A stretch of 64,000 nt of DNA, taken from the NCBI RefSeq assembly GCF_014203125.1, contig NZ_JACHIH010000023.1:18586-82585 (forward strand), given 5' to 3'. Both the position numbers and the translations under genes were made by a program. This document shows, piece by piece, positions 17,567 through 25,116 of this stretch; the first letter of the stretch is position 1; each line of letters opens with the position of its first letter. The stretch is from Rhodopseudomonas rhenobacensis. Lineage in GTDB: Bacteria > Pseudomonadota > Alphaproteobacteria > Rhizobiales > Xanthobacteraceae. Under the pieces are notes generated by a model, which was not told the origin of the DNA, made no database searches, and worked only from the letters and a program-made list of their open reading frames with translations.

Positions 17567-18505
17567 ATGCCGCCAGACACTTCGCCACTGCCGCGCGTCG
17601 CCGTGATCGGCCTCGGCTCGATGGGATTCGGCATGGCGAGTTCGCTGCGCCGCCGCGGCCTCAATGTCACCGGCTGCGACGTCTCCGCCGACGCGGTCGC
17701 GCGGTTCGTGGCCGAGGGCGGCCAGGGTGCCGCGACGCCGGCCGAGGCCGCGCGGGATTGCGACGTCGTGGTCAGCGTGGTGGTCAACGCCGCGCAGACC
17801 GAATCCATCCTGTTCGGCGAAGAAGGCGTTGCCGCAAGTTTGCCGCAAGGCGCGGTGGTCGTCTCGTCGGCCACCATGGACCCCGACATCGTGCGTCGCC
17901 TGGCGGCGCGGATCGAGGCCGGCGGCTGGCTCTATCTCGACGCGCCGATTTCCGGCGGCGCGCTACGCGCCGCGCAAGGCGAATTGACGATTCTGGCCTC
18001 CGGCAGCGCGGCCGCGTTCGCCAAGGCGCGCCCCGCGCTCGATGCAATGGCGGCGAAGCTCTACGAACTCGGCGACCAGCCCGGGCAAGGTGCGGCGTTC
18101 AAGATGATCAACCAGCTGCTCGCCGGCGTGCATATCGCGGCAGCCTCCGAAGCGATCGCGTTTGCGGCCAAGCAGGGCCTCGATCTGCGCCGCGTCTACG
18201 AGGTGATCACCGCCTCGGCGGGCAATTCCTGGATGTTCGAAAACCGCGTGCCGCATGTGCTGGACGGCGACTACACGGCGAAGAGCGCGGTCGACATTTT
18301 CGTCAAGGACCTCGGCATCGTGCAGGACATGGCACGATCGGCGAAGTTTCCGGTGCCGCTCGCCGCTGCGGCGTTGCAGATGTTTCTGATGACCGCGGGC
18401 TCCGGCATGGGCCGCGACGACGACGCCTCGGTGGCGCGGATCTATGCCCGCGTCGCCGGCGCGCGGCTGCCCGGCGACGACGCCACGCCGGAAAGTTCGG
18501 TATGA
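17567..18505 (+). CDS. ltnD: L-threonate dehydrogenase-like (LtnD), 3-hydroxyisobutyrate dehydrogenase superfamily
   Basis: A 312-residue NAD-dependent beta-hydroxyacid dehydrogenase. The Rossmann motif is VAVIGLGSMGFGMASSL at residue 10; the substrate-binding signature is YLDAPISGGALRAAQGELT; the catalytic Lys is in AAFKMINQLLAGVHIAAASE. In the threonate pathway LtnD oxidises L-threonate at C2 to give 2-oxo-tetronate. Tartronate semialdehyde reductase and 3-hydroxyisobutyrate dehydrogenase are alternatives by sequence alone. The ATG at 17567 has an AGGGAG ribosome site. It is divergent from otnC across 116 bases, a typical shared control region. Confidence 0.87.
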   Translation: MPPDTSPLPRVAVIGLGSMGFGMASSLRRRGLNVTGCDVSADAVARFVAEGGQGAATPAEAARDCDVVVSVVVNAAQTESILFGEEGVAASLPQGAVVVSSATMDPDIVRRLAARIEAGGWLYLDAPISGGALRAAQGELTILASGSAAAFAKARPALDAMAAKLYELGDQPGQGAAFKMINQLLAGVHIAAASEAIAFAAKQGLDLRRVYEVITASAGNSWMFENRVPHVLDGDYTAKSAVDIFVKDLGIVQDMARSAKFPVPLAAAALQMFLMTAGSGMGRDDDASVARIYARVAGARLPGDDATPESSV

Positions 18506-18613
18506 CTCATCGGAAGCGCCTTCGGCAGTTAGATTCACCAGTCCTGTGAGGTTTTCCGCACGCTTTCCAGCTCTGCGATGCCGGTTCCGATGCGCGTGAC
18601 GCGGTGGTGATCG

Positions 18614-18645
18614 CGACAAACAAAAGGCCCGCGGGTGCGGGCCTT
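18614..18645 (-). terminator. Rho-independent terminator of the phasin gene
   Basis: On the minus strand AAGGCCCGC-ACCC-GCGGGCCTT forms a nine-pair stem followed by a T-rich run (TTTGTTTGT). It lies 34 bases beyond the phasin stop codon. Confidence 0.85.
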
Positions 18646-18678
18646 GAGCAGTCTCGGAGAGGTCGAAGAGAAAGCGAT

Positions 18679-19188
18679 TCAGTTGCTCTTGTTGTAGATC
18701 TTGGTGAGATTGTCCTGCGCGGTGCGGGTGCTATCGGTGACCAGCTTGCCGAGATATTCGGTGGTCGACTTAGCGCGCGCGATCAGGGCCTCACCCTGCG
18801 AGCGAACCAGCTCGGACTGGATCTGCACCACCTCGTTGAGCGACTTGGCGGAGGCGAGCTTGTCGATGCCCGCGAAGAACGCTTCGGTGTCCTGATAGAT
18901 CGCGTGCTGGATGTTGCGGCTGATCTTGGCGGCTTCGGCGACCGAATTCGACACCGCGGTTTCGATCACGGCGGTGACCTTCTCGGAGCCGGCGTGGATG
19001 TCGGCGGCCTTTTCCTTGGCGGTGCCGGCGGCCCGCTTGACGAAGTCGCGGGTGGCTTCCGGAACGTCCAGATTCTGGATGTTCTTCAGCGCGTCGGTGA
19101 CCGGAGAGAAGGCCTGGTTGACGCTATCCAGCACCGAAGTGTCGGAGCGCGCCTCATGTTCGTGAAACGTCTGGGTTTGATCGTTCAT
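18679..19188 (-). CDS. Phasin family protein
   Basis: A 169-residue, entirely helical protein of the phasin 2 type. Typical stretches are TKEKAADIHAGSEKVTAVIE-like coiled-coil sequence in the middle and the ELVRSQGEALIARAKS segment, preceded by a polar N-terminus. Phasins coat polyhydroxyalkanoate granules; some alphaproteobacterial members act more generally on membranes or lipids. The ATG at 19188 has GGAAG upstream; an upstream in-frame extension is unlikely. A strong terminator follows. The next gene on the same strand, 195 bases upstream, is also a small helical protein. Confidence 0.9.
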   Translation of the reverse strand: MNDQTQTFHEHEARSDTSVLDSVNQAFSPVTDALKNIQNLDVPEATRDFVKRAAGTAKEKAADIHAGSEKVTAVIETAVSNSVAEAAKISRNIQHAIYQDTEAFFAGIDKLASAKSLNEVVQIQSELVRSQGEALIARAKSTTEYLGKLVTDSTRTAQDNLTKIYNKSN

Positions 19189-19383
19189 GGGGCTTCCATC
19201 CTCGTATTTGAGCCATGGTTGTTCTTCCCCGACTGAGTGTCCCCGGGGCAACTGGGTTATCTCATGGTTAATGGTGCATCGCAACATAGATGGTGCAGTG
19301 CGTCATTCACATTTGCGTGAAATCCATCCACGATGCACGCAATGGCAATGTTGCGCTCCGGCCCCCTTTGTGGCCGCGCGCGC

Positions 19384-19749
19384 TCAGGCCGAACGGTTGG
19401 GCGGCCGTTTGCGAGGCGGCGGTTTCGCCGCCGGCGGCAACGGAGGTTCAGGATGCGCCTGCATCTGGCGCAGCAGCTGCGTGATTTCATGCAGCTGGGT
19501 TTCGATCGCCTCGAGCCGGGCGCCGAAATCGGTGAGCTGGGCGCGGCTCGGCATGTTGAGGCCGACCAGATAGCGCTCCATCAGCTCGCCGACCTGCTTC
19601 TGCGCCTCCGCGGAGACGCCGCCGACGTCGGTGATCACTTTGTTGAATTCGGGCGACGTCAACGCCTGATTGGCGAAAGATTGGAATCCCTTTGACATCT
19701 CGCCGAGCATGGTGCGCCACAATTCGGTCGGGTCGCTGGCTTTGGCCAT
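19384..19749 (-). CDS. Small coiled-coil protein with Lys/Arg/Pro-rich tail, possibly PHA-granule related
   Basis: Not recognised with confidence. The 121-residue product begins MAKASDPTELWRTMLGEMSK and is helical to about residue 95, including a heptad-like ARLEAIETQLHEITQLLRQM. It ends in a Pro-rich, basic tail (PAAKPPPRKRPP). The overall plan of a helical body plus a basic tail resembles polyhydroxyalkanoate granule-associated proteins that also bind DNA, and the next gene downstream on the same strand is a phasin. That is inference from context. The ATG at 19749 is the best start, because an upstream extension overlaps the divergent promoter region. Confidence 0.75.
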   Translation of the reverse strand: MAKASDPTELWRTMLGEMSKGFQSFANQALTSPEFNKVITDVGGVSAEAQKQVGELMERYLVGLNMPSRAQLTDFGARLEAIETQLHEITQLLRQMQAHPEPPLPPAAKPPPRKRPPNRSA

Positions 19750-19908
19750 TCGCGGCTCCCTCGGTGGACGGCGGTGGCCCGTGAGCCCCTGTGGATCATT
19801 CGATACGGTTGTGCTGGCGCGGTCAATATCGTTGCGGTGGTGCGTCAGCACGCGGCTTCTGCGCGAGCCAGTCCTGCGTTAGATTTTCCGCGCAATCAGG
19901 AGGTATCG

Positions 19909-20823
19909 GTGACCGACGTTCCGCATCAGCCGCCGCAACTCGCCAAGGCCAACGGTATCGAACTCTGCTACGAAATCTTCGGCGCCGCCGACGCCGAACC
20001 CTTGGTGCTGATCATGGGGCTCGGCGCCCAGATGATCCTGTGGGACGATGAGTTCTGCCAACAGCTCGCGCACCGCGGCTTTCGGGTGATCCGTTTCGAC
20101 AACCGCGACATCGGCCATTCCACGAAATTCGCCGGCGAAAAACGCCTCACCATGACCGAGCTGTTCAAGCAGCGCTTCCTGCACATTCCGATCGCAGCAC
20201 CGTATCGGCTGCAGGACATGGCCAACGACGTGGTCGGCCTGCTCGATGCGCTCGACATCGCGTCGGCGCATATCGTCGGCGCCTCGATGGGCGGCATGAT
20301 CGCCCAGGAAATCGCGATCCTGCATCCGGAGCGGGTGCGAACGCTGACTTCGATCATGTCGACCACCGGCAATCCGCGGCTGCCCTACCCGACCCGCGAG
20401 GCCGCCGCGATGCTGATGGCGCCGCCGCCGACCACGCGCGAGGCTTACATCGCGCGCTTCGCGCAGACCTGGAAGGTGCTGCGCGTCGGCCACTTTCCGC
20501 AGGACGAGGCCAAAGACCGCGAGCGCGCCGAGCGCAGCTTCGCGCGCGGGCTCAATCCGGCCGGCGTGGCGCGGCAGCTCCGCGCGGTGCTGGCGTCGGG
20601 CAATCGCAAGCCGCGGCTGCGTCAGATCAAGGCGCCGACGCTGGTGATCCACGGCAGCGTCGACCCGCTGGTGCGCCCGGCGGCCGGCAAGGACACCGTG
20701 GCGTCGATCCCCGGCGCCAAGTGGCTGCTGATCGACGGCATGGGCCACGCCCTGCCGATGCCGATGTGGCGCACCATCATCGACGCGATCACCAAGCACG
20801 CGCTTGGGACAAAAGCGGGGTGA
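19909..20823 (+). CDS. Alpha/beta hydrolase
   Basis: A 304-residue hydrolase. The triad is readable: nucleophile Ser in HIVGASMGGMIAQE, Asp in VIHGSVDPLVR, His in GMGHALP. The oxyanion region is PLVLIMGLGAQM and the strand RVIRFDNRDIGHS is common in this esterase/enol-lactonase group. No signal peptide is seen. The GTG at 19909 is supported by a perfect AGGAGGT ribosome site at 19898-19904, the best in the window; longer in-frame starts are therefore rejected. It is divergent from the coiled-coil gene; the specific ester substrate is unknown. Confidence 0.9.
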   Translation: MTDVPHQPPQLAKANGIELCYEIFGAADAEPLVLIMGLGAQMILWDDEFCQQLAHRGFRVIRFDNRDIGHSTKFAGEKRLTMTELFKQRFLHIPIAAPYRLQDMANDVVGLLDALDIASAHIVGASMGGMIAQEIAILHPERVRTLTSIMSTTGNPRLPYPTREAAAMLMAPPPTTREAYIARFAQTWKVLRVGHFPQDEAKDRERAERSFARGLNPAGVARQLRAVLASGNRKPRLRQIKAPTLVIHGSVDPLVRPAAGKDTVASIPGAKWLLIDGMGHALPMPMWRTIIDAITKHALGTKAG

Positions 20824-21636
20824 TCCTGAGGCGCTCTCTGACCACGTCCTCGCAATGACGGGGGAGCGCCGAATATCATTGATCGGTTGTTCGGTCAGCC
20901 ATTCCGGATGACGCGCTCGGCTTGCGTCAAGCGCTTCAGGCGACGCGTCTCGCGCCTGGGCCATCCATCGTCATGCAAATTCTCAAACAGCCACGTCCGA
21001 TAACGATCAGCCCACGCGCCGGCGTCCTCGCGCAAGATGTTGCGCGAGCGGGTCCAGGTCGTTTCCCCCTCGCCAGGTGAGGGGGACGGAGCGCCGCAAG
21101 GCGCAACCGTGATTGTGGGGCGCGGCCCGACGCTGCCGGCGAGGCAGCGGAGCGGACCGCGCACGCCTTGCGGCGCTCCATCGCGGGATTTGTCGACCCC
21201 AGGACCGTGCTTCCGGGGACAGGCGCGATGCACTCCGCACCGCCGATCCGGCGGGCTTTCCCCCGCCTTCACCTGTCCCGCGTCCAGCCAACCAGCAAGT
21301 GGCAGAGCCCCGTAGTAGGCCCGGACGGCGACCCGGGGCGTCCCGGGCTTGCGGGTGCGAACCGCGCGCGCAGGACACCGCATCCTCGCTCCGCCTCATG
21401 AGCGCCCTCGAGAAGCGCCCCTCGTGAGCGAGGACGCGGTGATAGTAAGCGACGGCGAAAACGCGGGGATTGCTATCCGCGCGTTTTTTTTGCGGGGTGC
21501 GTTGCCCTGGATTGCTTCGCCGCAAGAGTTCTTCGCAATGACGAGTTGAATGCCTGATTTCATTGATCGCTTTTTCAGTCAGACTCTCAGGATAACGCCG
21601 AGGTTGGAGTTAATGCTGTATCACCGCCGATGGTGG
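20824..21636. other. Long intergenic stretch, repeat-like and probably non-coding
   Basis: Some 810 bases between two convergent hydrolase genes. I see no frame with a recognisable protein. The centre (about 21000-21440) is very GC-rich; all six frames stay open for 60-170 codons, which is expected from composition. Short translated stretches in it resemble fragments over-annotated in Bradyrhizobium-like genomes, so I read it as a diffuse dispersed repeat (recall, not a search). At 21460-21498 the sequence aaaacgcggggattgctatc is followed by cgcgcgtttttttt, an imperfect hairpin with a T run that may terminate plus-strand transcription. The edges (20840-20870 and 21505-21545) carry fragments of a 'cgcaatgacg' motif. 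Confidence 0.6.
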
Positions 21637-22614
21637 TCAGCCGAACCGGCGGCGCCGCCATTCGATCAGCTTGGCGCTGACTTCATCTGGCTTCTCCTGC
21701 TGGGTCCAGTGGCCGCAGTCGCGCACCAGATATTTTTCCAGATCCGGCACCAGCTTTTCCATGCCGTCGGCGGCCGACGGCGGCAGCACCGCGTCGTCCT
21801 CGGCCATGATCATCAGCGACGGCACCCGCACGGTGAGATCGAGCTCGGCGGAGCGCTGCCAGTTGCGCGTCATGTTGCGATACCAGTTGATGCCGCCGGT
21901 GAAGCCGGTGGTGCTGTACGCATCGACGAACACCTGCTTTTCCTCCGGCGACAGGATCGGCTCGCGGGTGTCGCGGCTGGCGTCATAGGCCGCGACCATC
22001 TGCGGAAACGCCAGATTGGGTTTCGCCGCGTCGCCGTCGGCGGCCGCGCTATCTTTGCGCGGCTGCGGCCTTTTCATGAAAACGTCGAAGGTCTGCTCCA
22101 CCCGGCTGTCGAAGATCTTGTCCGGCTCGCCCGTCCGATCCTGAAACTGCACGATGTACATGCTGTCGCCGAACCGCTTGCGCAGGATCGCGATCGGATC
22201 GACCGGCGGCCGCGCGGTGTGCGGGGTGTTGATGCCGACCACGCCCGCGACCCGGGTCGGATGCCGCAGCAGCATCTGCCAGACCACGAAGCCGCCCCAG
22301 TCGTGGCCGACGAAAATCGCCTTGTCGATTTTGAGATGATCGAGCAGCCCGACCAGGTCGTCGGTGAGGTGCTCGATGTCGTAGGCCTCGATCGGCTCCG
22401 GCCGATCGGTGACGCCGAACCCGCGCTGGTCCGGCGCGATCACCCGGATGCCGGCCTCGCTGAGCGCCTTGATCTGGTGCCGCCAGGAAAACGCCAGCTC
22501 CGGCCAGCCGTGACACAGCACCAGCGGCGGCGCGTCCGAGGCCGGGCCGGCCTCGTAGTAACCCATGCGGATTCCGTTGCTCGATGCAAATTGCAGCGGC
22601 GGCATCTCGATCAT
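21637..22614 (-). CDS. Epoxide hydrolase-like alpha/beta hydrolase
   Basis: A 325-residue hydrolase. LCHGWPELAFSWRHQI carries the HGxP oxyanion motif; the nucleophile is Asp in FVGHDWGGFVVW, as in epoxide hydrolases and haloalkane dehalogenases. A cap-domain Tyr lies in GGINWYRNMTRNW, which positions the epoxide oxygen, and DCGHWTQQEKP gives the catalytic His. The Tyr and the HGWP motif favour epoxide hydrolase over dehalogenase. The ATG at 22614 has a GGGAGGAG ribosome site. It lies 53 bases after another alpha/beta hydrolase gene on the same strand. Confidence 0.9.
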   Translation of the reverse strand: MIEMPPLQFASSNGIRMGYYEAGPASDAPPLVLCHGWPELAFSWRHQIKALSEAGIRVIAPDQRGFGVTDRPEPIEAYDIEHLTDDLVGLLDHLKIDKAIFVGHDWGGFVVWQMLLRHPTRVAGVVGINTPHTARPPVDPIAILRKRFGDSMYIVQFQDRTGEPDKIFDSRVEQTFDVFMKRPQPRKDSAAADGDAAKPNLAFPQMVAAYDASRDTREPILSPEEKQVFVDAYSTTGFTGGINWYRNMTRNWQRSAELDLTVRVPSLMIMAEDDAVLPPSAADGMEKLVPDLEKYLVRDCGHWTQQEKPDEVSAKLIEWRRRRFG

Positions 22615-22666
22615 CGCAACTCCTCCCGGCTCGGTTGTTTGGTCGCACCTTCAGGCGCGTGAGCGA

Positions 22667-23449
22667 TTACTTTGCCTGCGCAGCGGGCGCATACGCAATG
22701 GCAAAGGGACCGCCGCGACCAAATGGCTGAAAGCTGCCCTCCGGCTGCGCCAAGCGGTCGGCGACCGCCCACAGCACCGCGGCATTCACCGTGAGCCCGA
22801 TGTGGCTGGCGAGACAGACCTCGATATTCTCCGCGGTGGCCGACGGCTGCAACACGCTGGTGCGCCAGTTCACGATACCGTCGCCGCGCGAATAGATCGA
22901 GGTGGTCGGCACCGGCAGCGCGCCGGCCAAAGCCTGCAGATCCGCCGCCGCGACATTGTCGAGGCTTTCGCCGGACAGTCGTTCGTACACCCATCGGCCG
23001 TTGGTGGCGGTGAGATCGCGCGCGAACGGGCTGCCGAGCGTGATGACGCTGCGTACCAGCTCCGGACGATGCAGCGCGAGATCGCGGGCATAGACGCCGC
23101 CGAGGCTCCAGCCGACCAGGCTGACCTTGCGGCCGGTGAGATCGTGGATCCGGCGCAGCCGTTCGTCGAGCTTGGCGCGCATGGCATAGACGCCGCCGAC
23201 GTTGCGGCCGAGCCCCCAGGCGAAGCTGTGGTAGCCGAGACGTTTCAGGAAGCGGCGGAGCAGCGCGGTGGACAGATCGCTCGCCAGCAGCCCCGGCAGC
23301 ACCAGCACCGGATGGCCATCGCCCTTCGGCGCCTGCATCAGCACCGGCGCCAGCAGCAGGCTGGCGTTCAGCTCGAGCACGCTGCGCGCCTCGGCCAGCA
23401 ACAGGCCGAGGCCGGGGGGACGGAGCGGCGGCGTCGATTGCGTGGGCAT
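22667..23449 (-). CDS. Lipase-like alpha/beta hydrolase
   Basis: A 260-residue hydrolase related to triacylglycerol lipase/PGAP1-like proteins. PVLVLPGLLASDLSTALLRR is the strand-oxyanion region and LVGWSLGGVYARDLAL the nucleophile elbow. The Asp is probably in SRGDGIVNWR and the His in ASHIGLT. No signal peptide is seen, so it likely acts in the cytoplasm. The ATG at 23449 follows a CAGGCG site. It is in a same-strand run with the DUF6489-like gene (21 bases upstream) and the epoxide hydrolase, suggesting one operon on lipid or xenobiotic esters. Confidence 0.85.
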   Translation of the reverse strand: MPTQSTPPLRPPGLGLLLAEARSVLELNASLLLAPVLMQAPKGDGHPVLVLPGLLASDLSTALLRRFLKRLGYHSFAWGLGRNVGGVYAMRAKLDERLRRIHDLTGRKVSLVGWSLGGVYARDLALHRPELVRSVITLGSPFARDLTATNGRWVYERLSGESLDNVAAADLQALAGALPVPTTSIYSRGDGIVNWRTSVLQPSATAENIEVCLASHIGLTVNAAVLWAVADRLAQPEGSFQPFGRGGPFAIAYAPAAQAK

Positions 23450-23470
23450 CGCGCCTGATGAACCTCGCTG

Positions 23471-23722
23471 CTACTTCTTGTCTTTGGTCATGCCGCCGAG
23501 CCCGGTCATCGTCACGAACATGTCTTGAAACCGCTCGGCGAGCTTCGGGTCGAAGGTGAACCAGCTCTGCATCAGCGCTTCGGGCGAGACCTTGTCGATG
23601 TTGGCCGTCATCTGTTGCTGCAGCTTGTCCATCACCGCAACCTGCATCGGCTGCACGTCGGGGAGACCGAAGAACTGCCGGGCTTCCAGTGGCGTGCAAT
23701 CGATCTCGACATTGACTTTCAT
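23471..23722 (-). CDS. DUF6489-like small conserved protein
   Basis: An 83-residue protein starting MKVNVEIDCTPLEARQFFGL, with DVQPMQVAVMDKLQQQM next and a helix-rich end. I recall this layout as the DUF6489 family of alphaproteobacteria, often beside phasin or PHA-related genes; its function is unknown. The AGGAGCGGAA ribosome site just before the ATG at 23722 and codon use like its neighbours support that it is real. It is the first gene of the run with the two downstream hydrolases. Confidence 0.8.
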   Translation of the reverse strand: MKVNVEIDCTPLEARQFFGLPDVQPMQVAVMDKLQQQMTANIDKVSPEALMQSWFTFDPKLAERFQDMFVTMTGLGGMTKDKK

Positions 23723-23829
23723 TTCCGCTCCTGACTGCTTTGATCGCCGCTCTGCGAACCGGCCCGAACGGCGCGAGCAGTATCACCGCGACAACCGCCG
23801 CGATGCAAGTGATCTCAGATCCGCGCCGC

Positions 23830-25086
23830 TCAGGCGAAGCGTTCGACCGAGAACGGCTTGGGATCGGCGAACGGTTGTTCGCCAGTGATCAGCTCCGCCA
23901 GTAATCGCCCGGTGGCGGGGCCGAGCGTGAGACCATGATGCTGATGGCCGAAGTCGAACCATAATCCGGGGTGGCGCGGCGCGGCGCCGAGCACCGGCAG
24001 CATGTCGGGCAGGCACGGCCGCGCGCCCATCCACGGCGTCGGCTCGATCGCCTCGCCGAGCGGGAACAGCTCGCGGGCGAGCGGCGTCGCGCGCGCGATC
24101 TGCACCGGCGACGGCGGCGCGTCACGGCGCGCGAACTCCGCGCCGGTGGTGAGGCGAATGCCTTTGTTCATCGGCGCCAGCAGATAGCCGCGGTCGGAAT
24201 CCAGCACCGGATGACCGAGCACGGCGTTGCCGCGCGGCACGAAGTGCTGGTGATAGCCGCGCTTGAAGCCAAGCGGGATGCGATAGCCGAGCTTGCGGAA
24301 GACGAGGTCGGACCACGGCCCGAGCGCCACCACCACGTCGCGCGCGGCCACGCTCGTGCCATCGGCCAGCGCCAGCCGCCACAGTGCGCCATCCTGCTCC
24401 AACAGCCGCGCGTCGCCGTGACCGAACTGTCCGCCGTTACGCTGGAACAGCGCGGCGTAGGCTTTCACCAGCGCGCCGGGGTCGGGAATGAAGCCCGGCT
24501 CCGGCCAATGGATCGCGCCGGCAAAGCTCCCCGAGAGACTGGGCTCGCGCGCGGCGATCGCCTTGGCATCGAGCACCTCGCCATCGACGCCGTAAGCACG
24601 CGCGCGCTCCAGTTCGAGGAGGCTGCGCGCCATCGAGGCCTCGGAGCGGAACAGCTTGATCCAGCCGGTGCGGCGCAACAGCTGCGGCACGCCGGCCTGT
24701 TCGATCAGGGCTTCATGCTCGGCGAGGCTGCGCCGGATCAGCGGCAGCGCCGCCATCGCGCTGTGCAGCGAGCGTTGCGGCGACGACGCCAGGAAGTAGC
24801 GGATCAGCCACGGCAGATACTCCGGCAGGCCGGACAATTGGTAGTGCACGTCGGTGGAGCGATTCAACGAATAGCGCAGGATATGGCGCAGATCGCGCGG
24901 AAAGATGTAGGGAAACACCGAGGCGCATTCGATCAGCCCGGCATTGCCGTAGCTGGTTTCCTCGCCGGCCTGGTCGTGCTTGTCGACCAGCACCACCTCG
25001 CGGCCACGCTGCTGCAGATGCAGCGCGGCGCTGACGCCGACCACGCCGGCGCCGAGCACCAAAACATCGACTTTACGCTCGCTCAT
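23830..25086 (-). CDS. FAD-dependent D-amino acid dehydrogenase-like oxidoreductase (DadA family)
   Basis: A 418-residue DAO-family flavoprotein. The dinucleotide motif is VLVLGAGVVGVSAALHLQQR at residue 9 with the acidic VVLVDKHDQAGEETSYGNAG that follows in DadA. The C-terminus has GARPCLPDMLPVLGAAP and WFDFGHQHHGLTLGPATG, the second FAD-contact region. It should oxidise the alpha-amino group of an amino acid, passing electrons to the quinone pool. Its gene lies 30 bases downstream of the RND pump gene on the same strand, but a functional tie to efflux is not evident. Confidence 0.9.
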   Translation of the reverse strand: MSERKVDVLVLGAGVVGVSAALHLQQRGREVVLVDKHDQAGEETSYGNAGLIECASVFPYIFPRDLRHILRYSLNRSTDVHYQLSGLPEYLPWLIRYFLASSPQRSLHSAMAALPLIRRSLAEHEALIEQAGVPQLLRRTGWIKLFRSEASMARSLLELERARAYGVDGEVLDAKAIAAREPSLSGSFAGAIHWPEPGFIPDPGALVKAYAALFQRNGGQFGHGDARLLEQDGALWRLALADGTSVAARDVVVALGPWSDLVFRKLGYRIPLGFKRGYHQHFVPRGNAVLGHPVLDSDRGYLLAPMNKGIRLTTGAEFARRDAPPSPVQIARATPLARELFPLGEAIEPTPWMGARPCLPDMLPVLGAAPRHPGLWFDFGHQHHGLTLGPATGRLLAELITGEQPFADPKPFSVERFA

Positions 25087-25116
25087 GACATTCCCCGCCG
25101 ACGGCGGACGTCACCC

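Noticed and set aside
21037..21427. Short open frames in the hydrolase spacer as hypothetical proteins
   Set aside because: Six frames are open at once, with no ribosome sites and Arg/Pro/Ala composition; more likely a repeat.
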